Positions 34,004 to 42,592 of a DNA stretch of 64,000 nucleotides are shown here, piece after piece; within the stretch, counting starts at the first letter, position 1; every line of letters starts with the position of its first letter. Source of the stretch: Thiobius zoothamnicola (GTDB lineage: Bacteria > Pseudomonadota > Gammaproteobacteria > Chromatiales > Chromatiaceae); NCBI GenBank assembly GCA_963678215.1, contig OY782758.1, forward strand, positions 1,426,001-1,490,000, read 5' to 3'. The position numbers and the translations under genes are program-made. The notes beneath the pieces were generated by a model, which saw nothing but the letters and a program-made list of their open reading frames with translations, ran no database searches and was not told where the DNA came from.

Positions 34004-36400
34004 ATGAAACGCCTGATCTTATTCAGCATGCTGGCGATCAGCTGGCTTTTCAGCGGTCATGCCATCACTGCAGAAGGGTGTCTAAGCTGCCATGATGGCA
34101 TCGCCTCCATCCGTGATGAACAAAGTGCCATGATGCAGATTATCAAAGCCAAAGGCGCAATGCATGGCGATCCAGAAGGTTGCGTGATTTGCCACGGCGG
34201 CAACCCTGCCGGTCAAACCCTTGAGGCCGCCCATCAGGGTTCGCCTGAGGGTTTGGTGAAGGAAAACGGGCCACAACTCTTCTACCCGGATCCCGGCTCC
34301 ATTTGGGTCGCCGAGAACAGTTGCGGACAATCAGGTTGTCACAGCGGTTATAGCTACCGTTTAGAACGCTCATTGATGAATACAGAAGCCGGTAAGCTGC
34401 AAGGCAACCTGCATACCTGGGGCATTCCGGAAGTGCAGAATTATCAGGTGCCATGGGGCAATTATGATGTGAAAGATACGGATGGCCCAATCCCTCAAGT
34501 CGGCTCTGCCGAATACAAAACTTATATGCAGGCCATGATAGCGGCACATAAAGAACAGTTTCCCACAGAATTGAAAATGGTGCCGCAACCTTCGGTGGAA
34601 GAGATCGAGCAGGATCCCAAGCTCGCTGGCTTCACCTATTCACGCCAGCAATGCCAGCGCTGCCATGTGGCTGTCAACGGACGTGAGAAGCGAGGCGATT
34701 ATCGCGGCCAGGGCTGCTCCTCCTGCCATGTGCCTTATGGCAATGAAGGCTTCTACGAAGGGCAGGACAAATCCATTGATAAAAATGAACGCGGCCATGT
34801 GCTGATCCATAAAATCCAGGCGACCCGGAAAACCAAGATCAAGCATGGCGACGTGGAATATTCGGGCATCCCAGTCGAAACCTGCAACTCCTGCCACAAC
34901 CGGGGCAAACGCATCGGTGTCACTTATCAGGGCCTGATGGAATTCCCCTATGGATCACCTTACAATGAGCAAGGGAATACGCAGCCCAAATTGCATACCA
35001 AACGTTATCTGTTCATTTCTGATGATTTGCATCATCAAATCAAATCCCGCCCGGAAAACCCCAAAGGCGGCATGCTCTGCCAGGATTGCCATACCTCCAT
35101 TGATATGCATGGCGACGGCAATATCTTCGGCACCACACTGGCTCAGGTTGAAGTTGAATGCCAGGACTGCCACGGCACGCCTGGCAAATTCCCTTGGGAG
35201 TTACCGCTTGGTTATTCAGAAGAATTCGCCCAGCAACTGGAAGAAACGCCGCGCGGTCTGACCAATGAACTGATGAATGAAACCGCCGCTTTCGCCACTG
35301 TGTATGAACAAGGCGATGGTTATCTCAAAACCGCGCGCGGCAACGCCTTTGGCAATGTGGTCAAACATGGCGATAAAGTCATTATGCACTCGGCCACCGG
35401 TAATGACTTTGAGGTGCCAGTGCTGAAAAATCTGGCTATCACGGATAGCTGGAAAAGCCCGGACGCCAAGGTCGCTATGAGCCAAGTGGAAAAACACAAT
35501 GAATCTCTGGAGTGCTACGCCTGTCACGCTTCCTGGGTGCCCCAGTGTTATGGCTGCCATGTTCAGGTGAATTACGGCAAAGACGCCAAAGGCAATCCCT
35601 ATCAGGATACCGACTGGGTGGCTTCGGGTAATCAGAAATTCCCCGATGGCTCCACAGCCGAATCCAAAATTGGCAGCAGCGGCATCAAAAGCCCGGGCAA
35701 GGTATTTGAGACACGCTCCTACTTACGCTGGGAGGAACCGGTGCTTGGCATCAATGGCGAAGGCCGGGTGACCCCATTGATGCCAGGTTGCCAGATTGTG
35801 TATACCGTCATTGGGCGTGATGGCCAGACAGTAGCGCTGAACGAACTTGGTAAGTCTTACGATGAGCAAAAGGCACTAGGACAAACCCGAGTGCCGGATG
35901 CCATTGACATGGCTCCAGTGCAGCCGCACTCGGCGCAACGCAAGGCGCGTACCTGTGAATCCTGCCACAATAACCCCAAAGCCCTTGGCTACGGGATCAG
36001 CGGCGGTATATTCCAGACCGGCTATCCGCGCGATATTGTTGAGGATTTGATTGATCAGAAAACCGGTCAGGTAATCCCTGGTCGGCATCAGATCCAGATC
36101 CCCAAGATCGCCGATCTGGATTACGACTGGTCCACCATTATCAAAGACGGCCAGCAAACCCAGACGGTAGGCACTCACTGGCCGTTATCCCGCGCACTAC
36201 CGAAGGAAATGCGCGACGCCATGGAACGCACCGGGTTATGCATGGGCTGCCATCGTGAAATGTCCAATACAGAGCTGTGGGATAAAGTAGCGACCAAAGG
36301 CCAGTTGAATGACTCACAGCATATTGAGCTAATGAACAAAATGTTCAAGGCATATGCTGATCAGCGAAGCCAAAATAACTCACCTATTGTGAATAACTGA
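34004..36400 (+). CDS. Periplasmic multihaem cytochrome c with 12 haem motifs
   Basis: About 798 residues from ATG 34004 (GAAGAG upstream), with a signal peptide ending HAITA. I count eleven CXXCH motifs (CLSCH, CVICH, CQRCH, CSSCH, CNSCH, CQDCH twice, CYACH, CYGCH, CESCH, CMGCH) and one CX4CH (CGQSGCH). They fall in three groups: residues 15-120, 225-400, and the C-terminal half, with a long haem-free insertion between CYGCH and CESCH. It has no C-terminal membrane helix. It should be a soluble periplasmic electron carrier or a reductase/oxidase of a sulfur or nitrogen compound. I do not recognise a named family, and neither a partner quinol oxidase nor a porin is encoded nearby. Confidence 0.88.
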   Translation: MKRLILFSMLAISWLFSGHAITAEGCLSCHDGIASIRDEQSAMMQIIKAKGAMHGDPEGCVICHGGNPAGQTLEAAHQGSPEGLVKENGPQLFYPDPGSIWVAENSCGQSGCHSGYSYRLERSLMNTEAGKLQGNLHTWGIPEVQNYQVPWGNYDVKDTDGPIPQVGSAEYKTYMQAMIAAHKEQFPTELKMVPQPSVEEIEQDPKLAGFTYSRQQCQRCHVAVNGREKRGDYRGQGCSSCHVPYGNEGFYEGQDKSIDKNERGHVLIHKIQATRKTKIKHGDVEYSGIPVETCNSCHNRGKRIGVTYQGLMEFPYGSPYNEQGNTQPKLHTKRYLFISDDLHHQIKSRPENPKGGMLCQDCHTSIDMHGDGNIFGTTLAQVEVECQDCHGTPGKFPWELPLGYSEEFAQQLEETPRGLTNELMNETAAFATVYEQGDGYLKTARGNAFGNVVKHGDKVIMHSATGNDFEVPVLKNLAITDSWKSPDAKVAMSQVEKHNESLECYACHASWVPQCYGCHVQVNYGKDAKGNPYQDTDWVASGNQKFPDGSTAESKIGSSGIKSPGKVFETRSYLRWEEPVLGINGEGRVTPLMPGCQIVYTVIGRDGQTVALNELGKSYDEQKALGQTRVPDAIDMAPVQPHSAQRKARTCESCHNNPKALGYGISGGIFQTGYPRDIVEDLIDQKTGQVIPGRHQIQIPKIADLDYDWSTIIKDGQQTQTVGTHWPLSRALPKEMRDAMERTGLCMGCHREMSNTELWDKVATKGQLNDSQHIELMNKMFKAYADQRSQNNSPIVNN

Positions 36401-36418
36401 CATCCTTATACTGATGTA

Positions 36419-36447
36419 GGGTCCTCTGGTGAGGAGGACCCTTTTTT
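36419..36447 (+). terminator. Hairpin with T-run immediately before the TPR gene
   Basis: GGGTCCTC (36419-36426), loop TGGTGAG, GAGGACCC (36434-36441), then six T. It is a textbook intrinsic terminator for the cytochrome gene, but the next ATG begins one base after the T-run. The 3' arm contains GAGGAGG, a possible ribosome site for that ATG. Confidence 0.8.
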
Positions 36448-37200
36448 ATGAACATCAACAGGAGCCTCCAATTGTCGAACCCACCTCTTTTCAGTGCTTT
36501 GATGTTGGCATTATTGCTCGCCGGGCATCCACTTCAAGCGACGCAAGTTCCCATGTTAACCACGCCAGGCAAGCCACATGGACAACATCACCCACACGAT
36601 AAATTACGACCCGATCAGCGTATTATGGTGGCGTTGCAACATATGGCCGAAGGCCGTCAGGGCGAAGCCATGCGTACCTTGGATATCGCCGCTGCAAAAT
36701 TCCCTGAAAATGCGGAAATACACGCCGTACGCGGCAGCATGTTATTACAGCAAAATAAAGTCGCGGCGGCATTGCAGGATCTTGAAACCGCCATCAACCT
36801 GAATCCGAAAGATATCAAGGCTTATGTCAATCGATCTCATGCTTATCTGAAATTTGGTCGTGTCCGGGAAGCCTTGGCGGATTTGAATCAGGCCATAAAA
36901 CTCAATCCGGATTTCGTTCCCGCCCGTTTCAATCGGGGGTTTCTGCGCATGAATGCAGGTAATCATCAAGGTGCTTTGGCAGATTTTGAACGCTGCATCG
37001 CCGTCAACCCCCATGCCCCCGGCCCTTACTTCAATCGATCAGCCGTCTATGACGCCCTGGGAAATAGAACCGAAGCCATCGCGGATATGGAACGCTTCAT
37101 CAATCTGGCTAAAGAGGAAAAGTCCAAACAAGCCGCTCGGGACATATTGAAAAACTGGCGGGATAAAGCCACGGAAGCCACACCAGAAAGTACCTCATAA
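36448..37200 (+). CDS. Secreted TPR-repeat protein
   Basis: About 250 residues with an N-terminal signal (SALMLALLLAGHPLQA), a His-rich linker (KPHGQHHPHD) and then about four tetratricopeptide repeats from residue 65 on (AEIHAVRGSMLLQQNKVAAA; AYVNRSHAYLKFGRVREALA; ARFNRGFLRMNAGNHQGALA; PYFNRSAVYDALGNRTEAIA). Probably a periplasmic scaffold. ATG 36448 abuts the upstream terminator. TTG 36472 has a better ribosome site (AGGAG, 7 bases) and may be the real start. The next gene is 10 bases on. Its position suggests a role with the cytochrome. Confidence 0.85.
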   Translation: MNINRSLQLSNPPLFSALMLALLLAGHPLQATQVPMLTTPGKPHGQHHPHDKLRPDQRIMVALQHMAEGRQGEAMRTLDIAAAKFPENAEIHAVRGSMLLQQNKVAAALQDLETAINLNPKDIKAYVNRSHAYLKFGRVREALADLNQAIKLNPDFVPARFNRGFLRMNAGNHQGALADFERCIAVNPHAPGPYFNRSAVYDALGNRTEAIADMERFINLAKEEKSKQAARDILKNWRDKATEATPESTS

Positions 37201-37210
37201 AGGATCGCCA

Positions 37211-37804
37211 ATGAAAAATCGCACCCGGGCAAAATGGGTCATCGGGCTGCTGTTGGCTTGGTTGATTCCACCAGTTTATGGTGAAGATTTATTCACCGCC
37301 CTGGTTAAAGAAAGCGACATGCAATGGCGACTTCCTGCAGGCTTTGTTGAAGTCACCCCGGTAGATAACCCTTACCTGCCTTACGAGAAAGGCATCAAAA
37401 GCGCGGATGGAAAACTGGAAATCCGTTACGCCTTACGCCCGATCAACCGAGTGATCATTGATTATGATGACCCGCATGGCGCAACCCCAGATCCCAATCA
37501 TATCTTTTCACGCCTGTTTCAATCACTGACCGGCAATCTTTCAATTGGCGGCAACACCCCCACCAGGGAATATATGCCGGAAGACGCCCAGAAAGTTTTC
37601 GGCGCAGACTGGGCCGCCATGTCAATTTTCGATGTTGATCCTGAATACAGCAAAAACTACCCAGCAGCCATGTTGTTGGCGATGCATAAAAACCGGACGG
37701 CTGACGCCTTCATAATCTTTTTATTTAAAGATTATGAAGAAGCCAGAACCCACATTAAAAACCACCTGACCCATCTCATATTCCAGATGGATAAAACGAA
37801 ATGA
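37211..37804 (+). CDS. Unknown secreted protein
   Basis: 197 residues with a signal peptide (AKWVIGLLLAWLIPPVYG, cleaved before EDLF) and no further membrane helix. The mature part is alpha/beta, with EIRYALRPINRVIIDYDDPH and a C-terminal HLIFQMDKTK. I know of no family. It is 10 bases after the TPR gene and has AAAGGATCG as ribosome site, so the pair is likely one transcript, perhaps with the cytochrome by read-through. Confidence 0.7.
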   Translation: MKNRTRAKWVIGLLLAWLIPPVYGEDLFTALVKESDMQWRLPAGFVEVTPVDNPYLPYEKGIKSADGKLEIRYALRPINRVIIDYDDPHGATPDPNHIFSRLFQSLTGNLSIGGNTPTREYMPEDAQKVFGADWAAMSIFDVDPEYSKNYPAAMLLAMHKNRTADAFIIFLFKDYEEARTHIKNHLTHLIFQMDKTK

Positions 37805-37870
37805 TAAAATCATCATTACCGCCGCCCGTGAGCGCACTGACTCTATAGGATACACAATAAACCAATTGCC

Positions 37871-38227
37871 CTATAACTCACTTCCACCCATTAAACGCTG
37901 CGCAACCGCCATCATCTGCTGCCGGGAGGGGTATTCATCCCCATGATTTTGCAGATAAGTCCGCCACTCCGCATAAGGCTCTTGCAGATGCGGATCGGTT
38001 TGCGGGCAACCTAGCACCCGGATCCGATGGCTGCCAATCCGCCATGGCCCCTCCCCAGTCAATTCACCTTTCAGCCAATGGGCCGCTTCATTCGGCGTGC
38101 TCAAGTGCCAGAACAAATCCAGATATAACAGTCCCTGGGGATGCTGGAAACAAGCGGCGATGACCTTTTCGCCCCCTTGCGGGTTGCGCAGCACTAAAGG
38201 CGCGGTGACATGATCAATGGTCGCCAT
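37871..38227 (-). CDS. Unknown protein, second gene of a coupled pair
   Basis: 118 residues, soluble, no signal peptide; rich in Trp/His/Pro, with FQHPQGLLYLDLFWHLSTPN and WLKGELTGEGPWRIGSHRIR. Its ATG overlaps the preceding stop by one base (TGATG), indicating coupling with the 193-residue gene upstream. Family not recognised. Confidence 0.65.
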   Translation of the reverse strand: MATIDHVTAPLVLRNPQGGEKVIAACFQHPQGLLYLDLFWHLSTPNEAAHWLKGELTGEGPWRIGSHRIRVLGCPQTDPHLQEPYAEWRTYLQNHGDEYPSRQQMMAVAQRLMGGSEL

Positions 38228-38808
38228 CAGCCGCTAACCAAAGCATCCAAACGTTGTTTAAAGACTTGTTCACGCGCTTTTTCCGCATCGCCTGGCTGAG
38301 CGAATGCAGGCGATTCATGCCACTGCGCATGCGCATGATTGAATACAGAAAAGTAATGTTGCTTGCCACGTTTAAACACGCCGCTGACATCTTTATTCGC
38401 CTGCGCCATCGCTTGGTTTTCATCCAATCCACCCGGTAAACCCTGGTGGCTAAAACCCAATGAAGACGACTGACTCACTTGAGTGCCGGGTAAATTCAAC
38501 ACATGATCACGAGTTTCACCTTGCTCAGATAACTCCAATGATTGAATGTCCGGAAACCGCGACAAAATATACCCGGCCATCAAACGGCCCAGCTTATGAT
38601 CTTCATTCTCCAGTGCGGTCAGTAGCTTGTTGGCCGCAATTTGACCCCGTAGATAAGCATTTGGCTGTTCGACCCATTCACGGTTTACTTGCCAGCCTTT
38701 GTCCATATCCTGATCCATTCGGGCGAAGAATCCCTCCGCCTGCGCGATCAATTGATCCGGAACATTCAAGGTAAGCTGCTGGTCGTTAAGGAGTGTGTTC
38801 AGTATCAT
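38227..38808 (-). CDS. Unknown protein, first gene of a coupled pair
   Basis: 193 residues, soluble, starting MILNTLLNDQQLTLNVPDQL. The N-terminal half is helical and acidic (FFARMDQDMDKGWQVNREWV). The C-terminal part is polar, with HAHAQWHESPAFAQPGDAEK. I do not recognise it. Divergent from the hydroxylase gene, with 41 bases between starts. Confidence 0.7.
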   Translation of the reverse strand: MILNTLLNDQQLTLNVPDQLIAQAEGFFARMDQDMDKGWQVNREWVEQPNAYLRGQIAANKLLTALENEDHKLGRLMAGYILSRFPDIQSLELSEQGETRDHVLNLPGTQVSQSSSLGFSHQGLPGGLDENQAMAQANKDVSGVFKRGKQHYFSVFNHAHAQWHESPAFAQPGDAEKAREQVFKQRLDALVSG

Positions 38809-38849
38809 GGTCTGTCTTCATCTATAACTGCGATAGCGTATTTTAGCCC

Positions 38850-39518
38850 GTGCTGTTAACAATTCCCGCTCTGCTCAACCCTGCCCAAATTGATAAATTA
38901 ACGCAGTTGCTTCAACAAGGTGATTTTGTTGACGGCAAACTCAGCGCCGGTCGCGCCGCCAGTCCGGTTAAGCAGAATGAAGAATTAGCCCAATCTCCTG
39001 AATTATTACAGCGCCTGTATCGCATCATCATGCCAGCTTTGGGGCATCATGCAGACTTTCGCCGTGCCACCTTACCCCGTCAAGTGGCCGATTTTATTTT
39101 TGCGCGCTACCAGCCTGGCATGCGCTATGGCGATCATGTGGATGATCCCATCATGGGCGGTGGCAAATTCCGCAGCGATATTTCGATGACCCTCTTTCTC
39201 AGTGACCCGAATGATTATGAGGGCGGCGAGTTGGTCATCCACACTCATTTTGGCGAACAAACCATCAAACTGGATGCCGGCAGCGCTGTGATCTATCCGT
39301 CCAGCAGCCTGCACCGGGTCGCTGAAGTCACTCGCGGCGAACGTTTGGTGGCCCTGACCTGGATACAAAGTTTCGTGCGGGATCCGCAAAAACGCGCATT
39401 GCTATATGACCTGGACCAAGTGCGCGAAACATTACTCCAACAACAACCAGACATTGAGCACACCAAACGATTGGATCGCAGCTATGTCAATTTACTGCGC
39501 ATGTGGTCCGAAATTTAA
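38850..39518 (+). CDS. Fe(II)/2-oxoglutarate-dependent hydroxylase, PiuC/YbiX (PKHD) type
   Basis: 222 residues; GTG start at 38850. It is a prolyl-4-hydroxylase-like double-stranded beta-helix enzyme with iron ligands His and Asp in YGDHVDDPIMGG, distal His in SSSLHRVAEV, and the 2-oxoglutarate Arg in VTRGERLVALTWIQSFVRD. The C-terminal LDRSYVNLLRMWSEI is typical of PiuC. In pseudomonads piuC is iron-regulated and sits by a TonB receptor; neither such a receptor nor a Fur box was seen here. Confidence 0.93.
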   Translation: MLLTIPALLNPAQIDKLTQLLQQGDFVDGKLSAGRAASPVKQNEELAQSPELLQRLYRIIMPALGHHADFRRATLPRQVADFIFARYQPGMRYGDHVDDPIMGGGKFRSDISMTLFLSDPNDYEGGELVIHTHFGEQTIKLDAGSAVIYPSSSLHRVAEVTRGERLVALTWIQSFVRDPQKRALLYDLDQVRETLLQQQPDIEHTKRLDRSYVNLLRMWSEI

Positions 39519-39576
39519 GCTGGTGAACTCAACTCAGGCAGCTCCATACAAGGTAAAAACATGCCCAATCGGACCT

Positions 39577-39661
39577 AACAAGCTATTGGGATTCGCTCAG
39601 GTAAGCACGAAACAAAGCAAAAATGGGCAGAAAAACACCGTTTGCGGGATATAAATGCGCA
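39577..39661 (+). repeat. Copy A of a dispersed intergenic repeat
   Basis: About 85 bases in the 183-base gap between the hydroxylase gene and hisB. It aligns along its whole length with 48862-48945. Shared stretches include CTCAGGTAA, CGAAACAA, ACCGTTT and TAAATGCGC. It is non-coding. Its left end partly resembles the inverted repeat of the IS at 58201. Confidence 0.7.
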
Positions 39662-39701
39662 TTGTTACCGCCGTACACGCCGCCTGAATAGAACTCCGGC
39701 T

Positions 39702-40292
39702 TCAAAGGCACCCTTTAGTGGAAGGAATATTCCGCCCCATGCGTGAATCCACAGCTAACGCCATGCGCAAAGCACGACCCCATGCCTTAAAAATCGTCTC
39801 CGCCTGATGATGCGCATTCTGTCCACGCAGGTTGTCAATATGCAGCGTCATTTGCGCATGATTCACCAATCCCTGGAAAAATTCATGGAATAGATCCACA
39901 TCAAAAGTCCCAATCGTGCTGCGTACGAAATCGACCTCAAACACCAGGCCAGGGCGACCTGAAAGATCCAGCACCACCCGTGACAAGGCTTCATCCAGCG
40001 GCACATAAGCATGCCCATATCGATAAATACCGGCTTTGTCACCCACCGCCTGCGCCAAAGCCTGACCGAGCGTGATGCCAATATCCTCCACCGTATGATG
40101 AGCGTCGATATGCAGATCGCCTTTGGCAGTGATATTCAGATCGATCAAACCATGCCGCGCGACTTGATCCAGCATATGTTCGAGAAATGGCACGCCAGTA
40201 TCCAACTGACTTTGGCCGACACCATCCAGATTCAATTCCACTTGAATTTGAGTTTCCTGAGTATGGCGTTCAATGTAGGCGGTGCGTGGCAC
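39702..40292 (-). CDS. hisB: Imidazoleglycerol-phosphate dehydratase
   Basis: Sixth step of histidine synthesis. 196 residues, the monofunctional form without the phosphatase domain of E. coli HisB. Manganese-binding His motifs are clear: PFLEHMLDQVARHG, IDAHHTVEDIGITLGQA, DLFHEFFQGLVNHAQMTLH and GQNAHHQAETIFKAWGRALR. hisH, hisA and hisF, usual downstream partners, are not present; a defence-type gene lies upstream. Confidence 0.96.
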   Translation of the reverse strand: MPRTAYIERHTQETQIQVELNLDGVGQSQLDTGVPFLEHMLDQVARHGLIDLNITAKGDLHIDAHHTVEDIGITLGQALAQAVGDKAGIYRYGHAYVPLDEALSRVVLDLSGRPGLVFEVDFVRSTIGTFDVDLFHEFFQGLVNHAQMTLHIDNLRGQNAHHQAETIFKAWGRALRMALAVDSRMGRNIPSTKGCL

Positions 40293-40430
40293 AACAAGCT
40301 CCTAATGAAAATATTTGATCTGTTTCATCATCGTGGTTACAAAGCGGGAATTAACCACAAATTCGCAAAGGAAAGCGACAATTAGAAATGCTTTGGCCGA
40401 CACAAGAAACCACATTGTTGATCATCATGA

Positions 40431-42101
40431 TTATTCCACAACTGAAGCTTCCTCCTCATAATCATCCTGAATATTTGGCTGCGACTTTCTATCAACCTCT
40501 TGTCTTATAAGACGTTTTTCTATTTCCTTGCTGAGTAACTTCGCCCGATTGTCGAAGAAAGCCGCATAATCATCTTCCCAAATACCAAAATCATCCAGGT
40601 TATCAATAAGATGCGATTTCATTGAAGCATCTATTTCTGAGTTAATGGTTTTAAACTTACTCATATATTTTGAGGGCGGCTTCGCCCCTATTTCACGTTT
40701 GTTCAGAAAGTCATCCACAATCGTGATATTCAATACATGGTTAATATAAAACCTCTCCTCCCCTTGTTTTTTTAGATATGCTTTTGGGAAAAAGTGGTGG
40801 TAATTTTTACTATTTGCCCGCTTCAACCAGTAATTACCAATGTTAACCAGCGAGTTATCATTAAATGATTTTGGCTGGTGGAATGCATATATGCAGAGAA
40901 CCGCTTTAATATAACTCCTTCCAGCACTAAACCAACCGTTATCGATAATGAAATCTTTAGAAGAGTCAATTGACCAATCATAAGTGGGCAACTTATCCTC
41001 AAGAATATCATCAATTCGCTTAATGTCTTGAGCCAACTTACTTTCTACAGAATAAGAGTAACGACCTGATAATGAACAACGCCAAAAGAAATCTTGTAGA
41101 TATTTCTGTTTGCCACCTGTTGGCCTGTCTTTATGATAGAAAAAGAAATATGAAAAAGGCACAACTAACGCATTGTAGGGAAGTAGCCGAGAAACAGGAA
41201 TCCGATAATAGCTTTTAAAGTACTCAACCGCTCTTTCAATTGAATCAACAGCACTTTCCCAAATACTAATAAATTGAGTTTTATCTAGCCTTAATATAAC
41301 TTTTCGATTGCACTCTTTGGCAATAAAGATTGACAAAACCTGCAATACTGTAGCATTCGATATTGTTTCATAATCATGTGGTTTCAAACGATCAATTAGT
41401 TGGTCAAATTTCTCTGATAAATCAAATTTCCTCTCATAATCAAACGTTTTCGCCACCATGATTTCAAATAAAGAAAGTGGCTTACCCCCCACATTAATTC
41501 TTGTGAATATTTCTGTGGCAATATCAATAGGAGCTTCTTTAACTTGAATAATCGAATATTGATAACTCTCAACACGGTTCTTATATCGCTTTATTTTATT
41601 ATGGTACTCAGACGGATAAGAGGCTAAAACCGTAAAGTCCCCAACAAGCAAATCCAGAATACTGATGCAATGATCAACCTTCTTCTCATCAATTTCCGTT
41701 GTTACTATCTTTTGATCTTCATCAGATGTGAGATCTATGTATATTTCTGAGAAATCATCAACTTTCTTGCCATCCTCCCTTTCTATCTTGACTCCTTTCA
41801 AACAAGCATACAAACTGGTTAAACGTTGTTGTCCGTCAAGCACATAATCTATAGATTCACCTGGCTCAGGGATGGGTAGAGTCTGGCTCCCTATACCCCT
41901 GACCGAGCGTAGCCTTTCCCTTGTTTTCCAGAAAATGAAAGTACCTATTGGATAACCTTTAATAATGCTATCAATCAGTCCGGCGGACTTTTGGATTGTC
42001 CACACGAAATCTCTCTGAAACTGAGGGATTTTAATTTGACCTTTTTCGATTTCTGAAACGAGACTAGAGAATGTTCTTGTTTGTGGTTCTGGCAATTCCA
42101 C
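40431..42101 (-). CDS. DUF262/DUF1524 (GmrSD-type) protein, probable phage-defence nuclease
   Basis: 556 residues. The N-terminal DUF262 (ParB/Srx-like) has IPQFQRDFVWT and the diagnostic YVLDGQQRLTSLYACL. The C-terminal DUF1524, an HNH-type nuclease, has NYHHFFPKAYLKKQG, NHVLNITIVDDFLNKREIGA and PPSKYM. In GmrSD these two domains give NTP-dependent cutting of modified phage DNA; SspE and BrxU are related. The gene is visibly AT-rich against its hisB/dtd neighbours, which suggests recent transfer. No methylase, integrase or second defence gene lies beside it, so it appears to act alone. Confidence 0.85.
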   Translation of the reverse strand: MELPEPQTRTFSSLVSEIEKGQIKIPQFQRDFVWTIQKSAGLIDSIIKGYPIGTFIFWKTRERLRSVRGIGSQTLPIPEPGESIDYVLDGQQRLTSLYACLKGVKIEREDGKKVDDFSEIYIDLTSDEDQKIVTTEIDEKKVDHCISILDLLVGDFTVLASYPSEYHNKIKRYKNRVESYQYSIIQVKEAPIDIATEIFTRINVGGKPLSLFEIMVAKTFDYERKFDLSEKFDQLIDRLKPHDYETISNATVLQVLSIFIAKECNRKVILRLDKTQFISIWESAVDSIERAVEYFKSYYRIPVSRLLPYNALVVPFSYFFFYHKDRPTGGKQKYLQDFFWRCSLSGRYSYSVESKLAQDIKRIDDILEDKLPTYDWSIDSSKDFIIDNGWFSAGRSYIKAVLCIYAFHQPKSFNDNSLVNIGNYWLKRANSKNYHHFFPKAYLKKQGEERFYINHVLNITIVDDFLNKREIGAKPPSKYMSKFKTINSEIDASMKSHLIDNLDDFGIWEDDYAAFFDNRAKLLSKEIEKRLIRQEVDRKSQPNIQDDYEEEASVVE

Positions 42102-42117
42102 TAAACCCTCCCAACTA

Positions 42118-42555
42118 TCAGACTTTCAACCAAAAAGTGACAGGCCCATTATTCACCAAAGCCACCTGCATATCCGCGCCAAAACGACCACTGGCGACTT
42201 GGGAATATTGCGAACAGGCTTGCTGGCATAAATAAATGAATAACTCACGGCCAAGTGCAGGCGGTGCTGCGGTTGAAAAACCTGGACGGTTCCCCTTATG
42301 TGTATCAGCCGCCAAGGTGAACTGCGGCACTAACAATAAGCCACCATGGACATCCTGCAAGCTGAGATTCATTTTGTCTTCCGCGTCTGCAAATACCCGG
42401 TAATTCAACAAACGCCGCAATAACCGATTTGCTTTGTCTGGCGTATCCGTCGGCTCCACACCGACCAGAACCAATAACCCTGAACCAATCTGGCCGATCA
42501 CCTGACCATCAACCGTCACACTGGCCTGAGTCACACGTTGCAGCAACCCAATCAC
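42118..42555 (-). CDS. dtd: D-aminoacyl-tRNA deacylase
   Basis: Removes D-amino acids (and Gly from tRNA-Ala) mischarged onto tRNA. 145 residues, the family length. It contains MIGLLQRVTQASVTVDGQVI, the catalytic-Thr motif in the form VPQFTLAADTHKGNRPGF (Pro where E. coli has Ser), and the Gly-cisPro motif NNGPVTFWLKV at the end. Placed between the DUF262 gene and truB. Confidence 0.95.
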   Translation of the reverse strand: MIGLLQRVTQASVTVDGQVIGQIGSGLLVLVGVEPTDTPDKANRLLRRLLNYRVFADAEDKMNLSLQDVHGGLLLVPQFTLAADTHKGNRPGFSTAAPPALGRELFIYLCQQACSQYSQVASGRFGADMQVALVNNGPVTFWLKV

Positions 42556-42592
42556 GAGATCATCTCACTGTGATCAATTGGCTGATTCAGCG

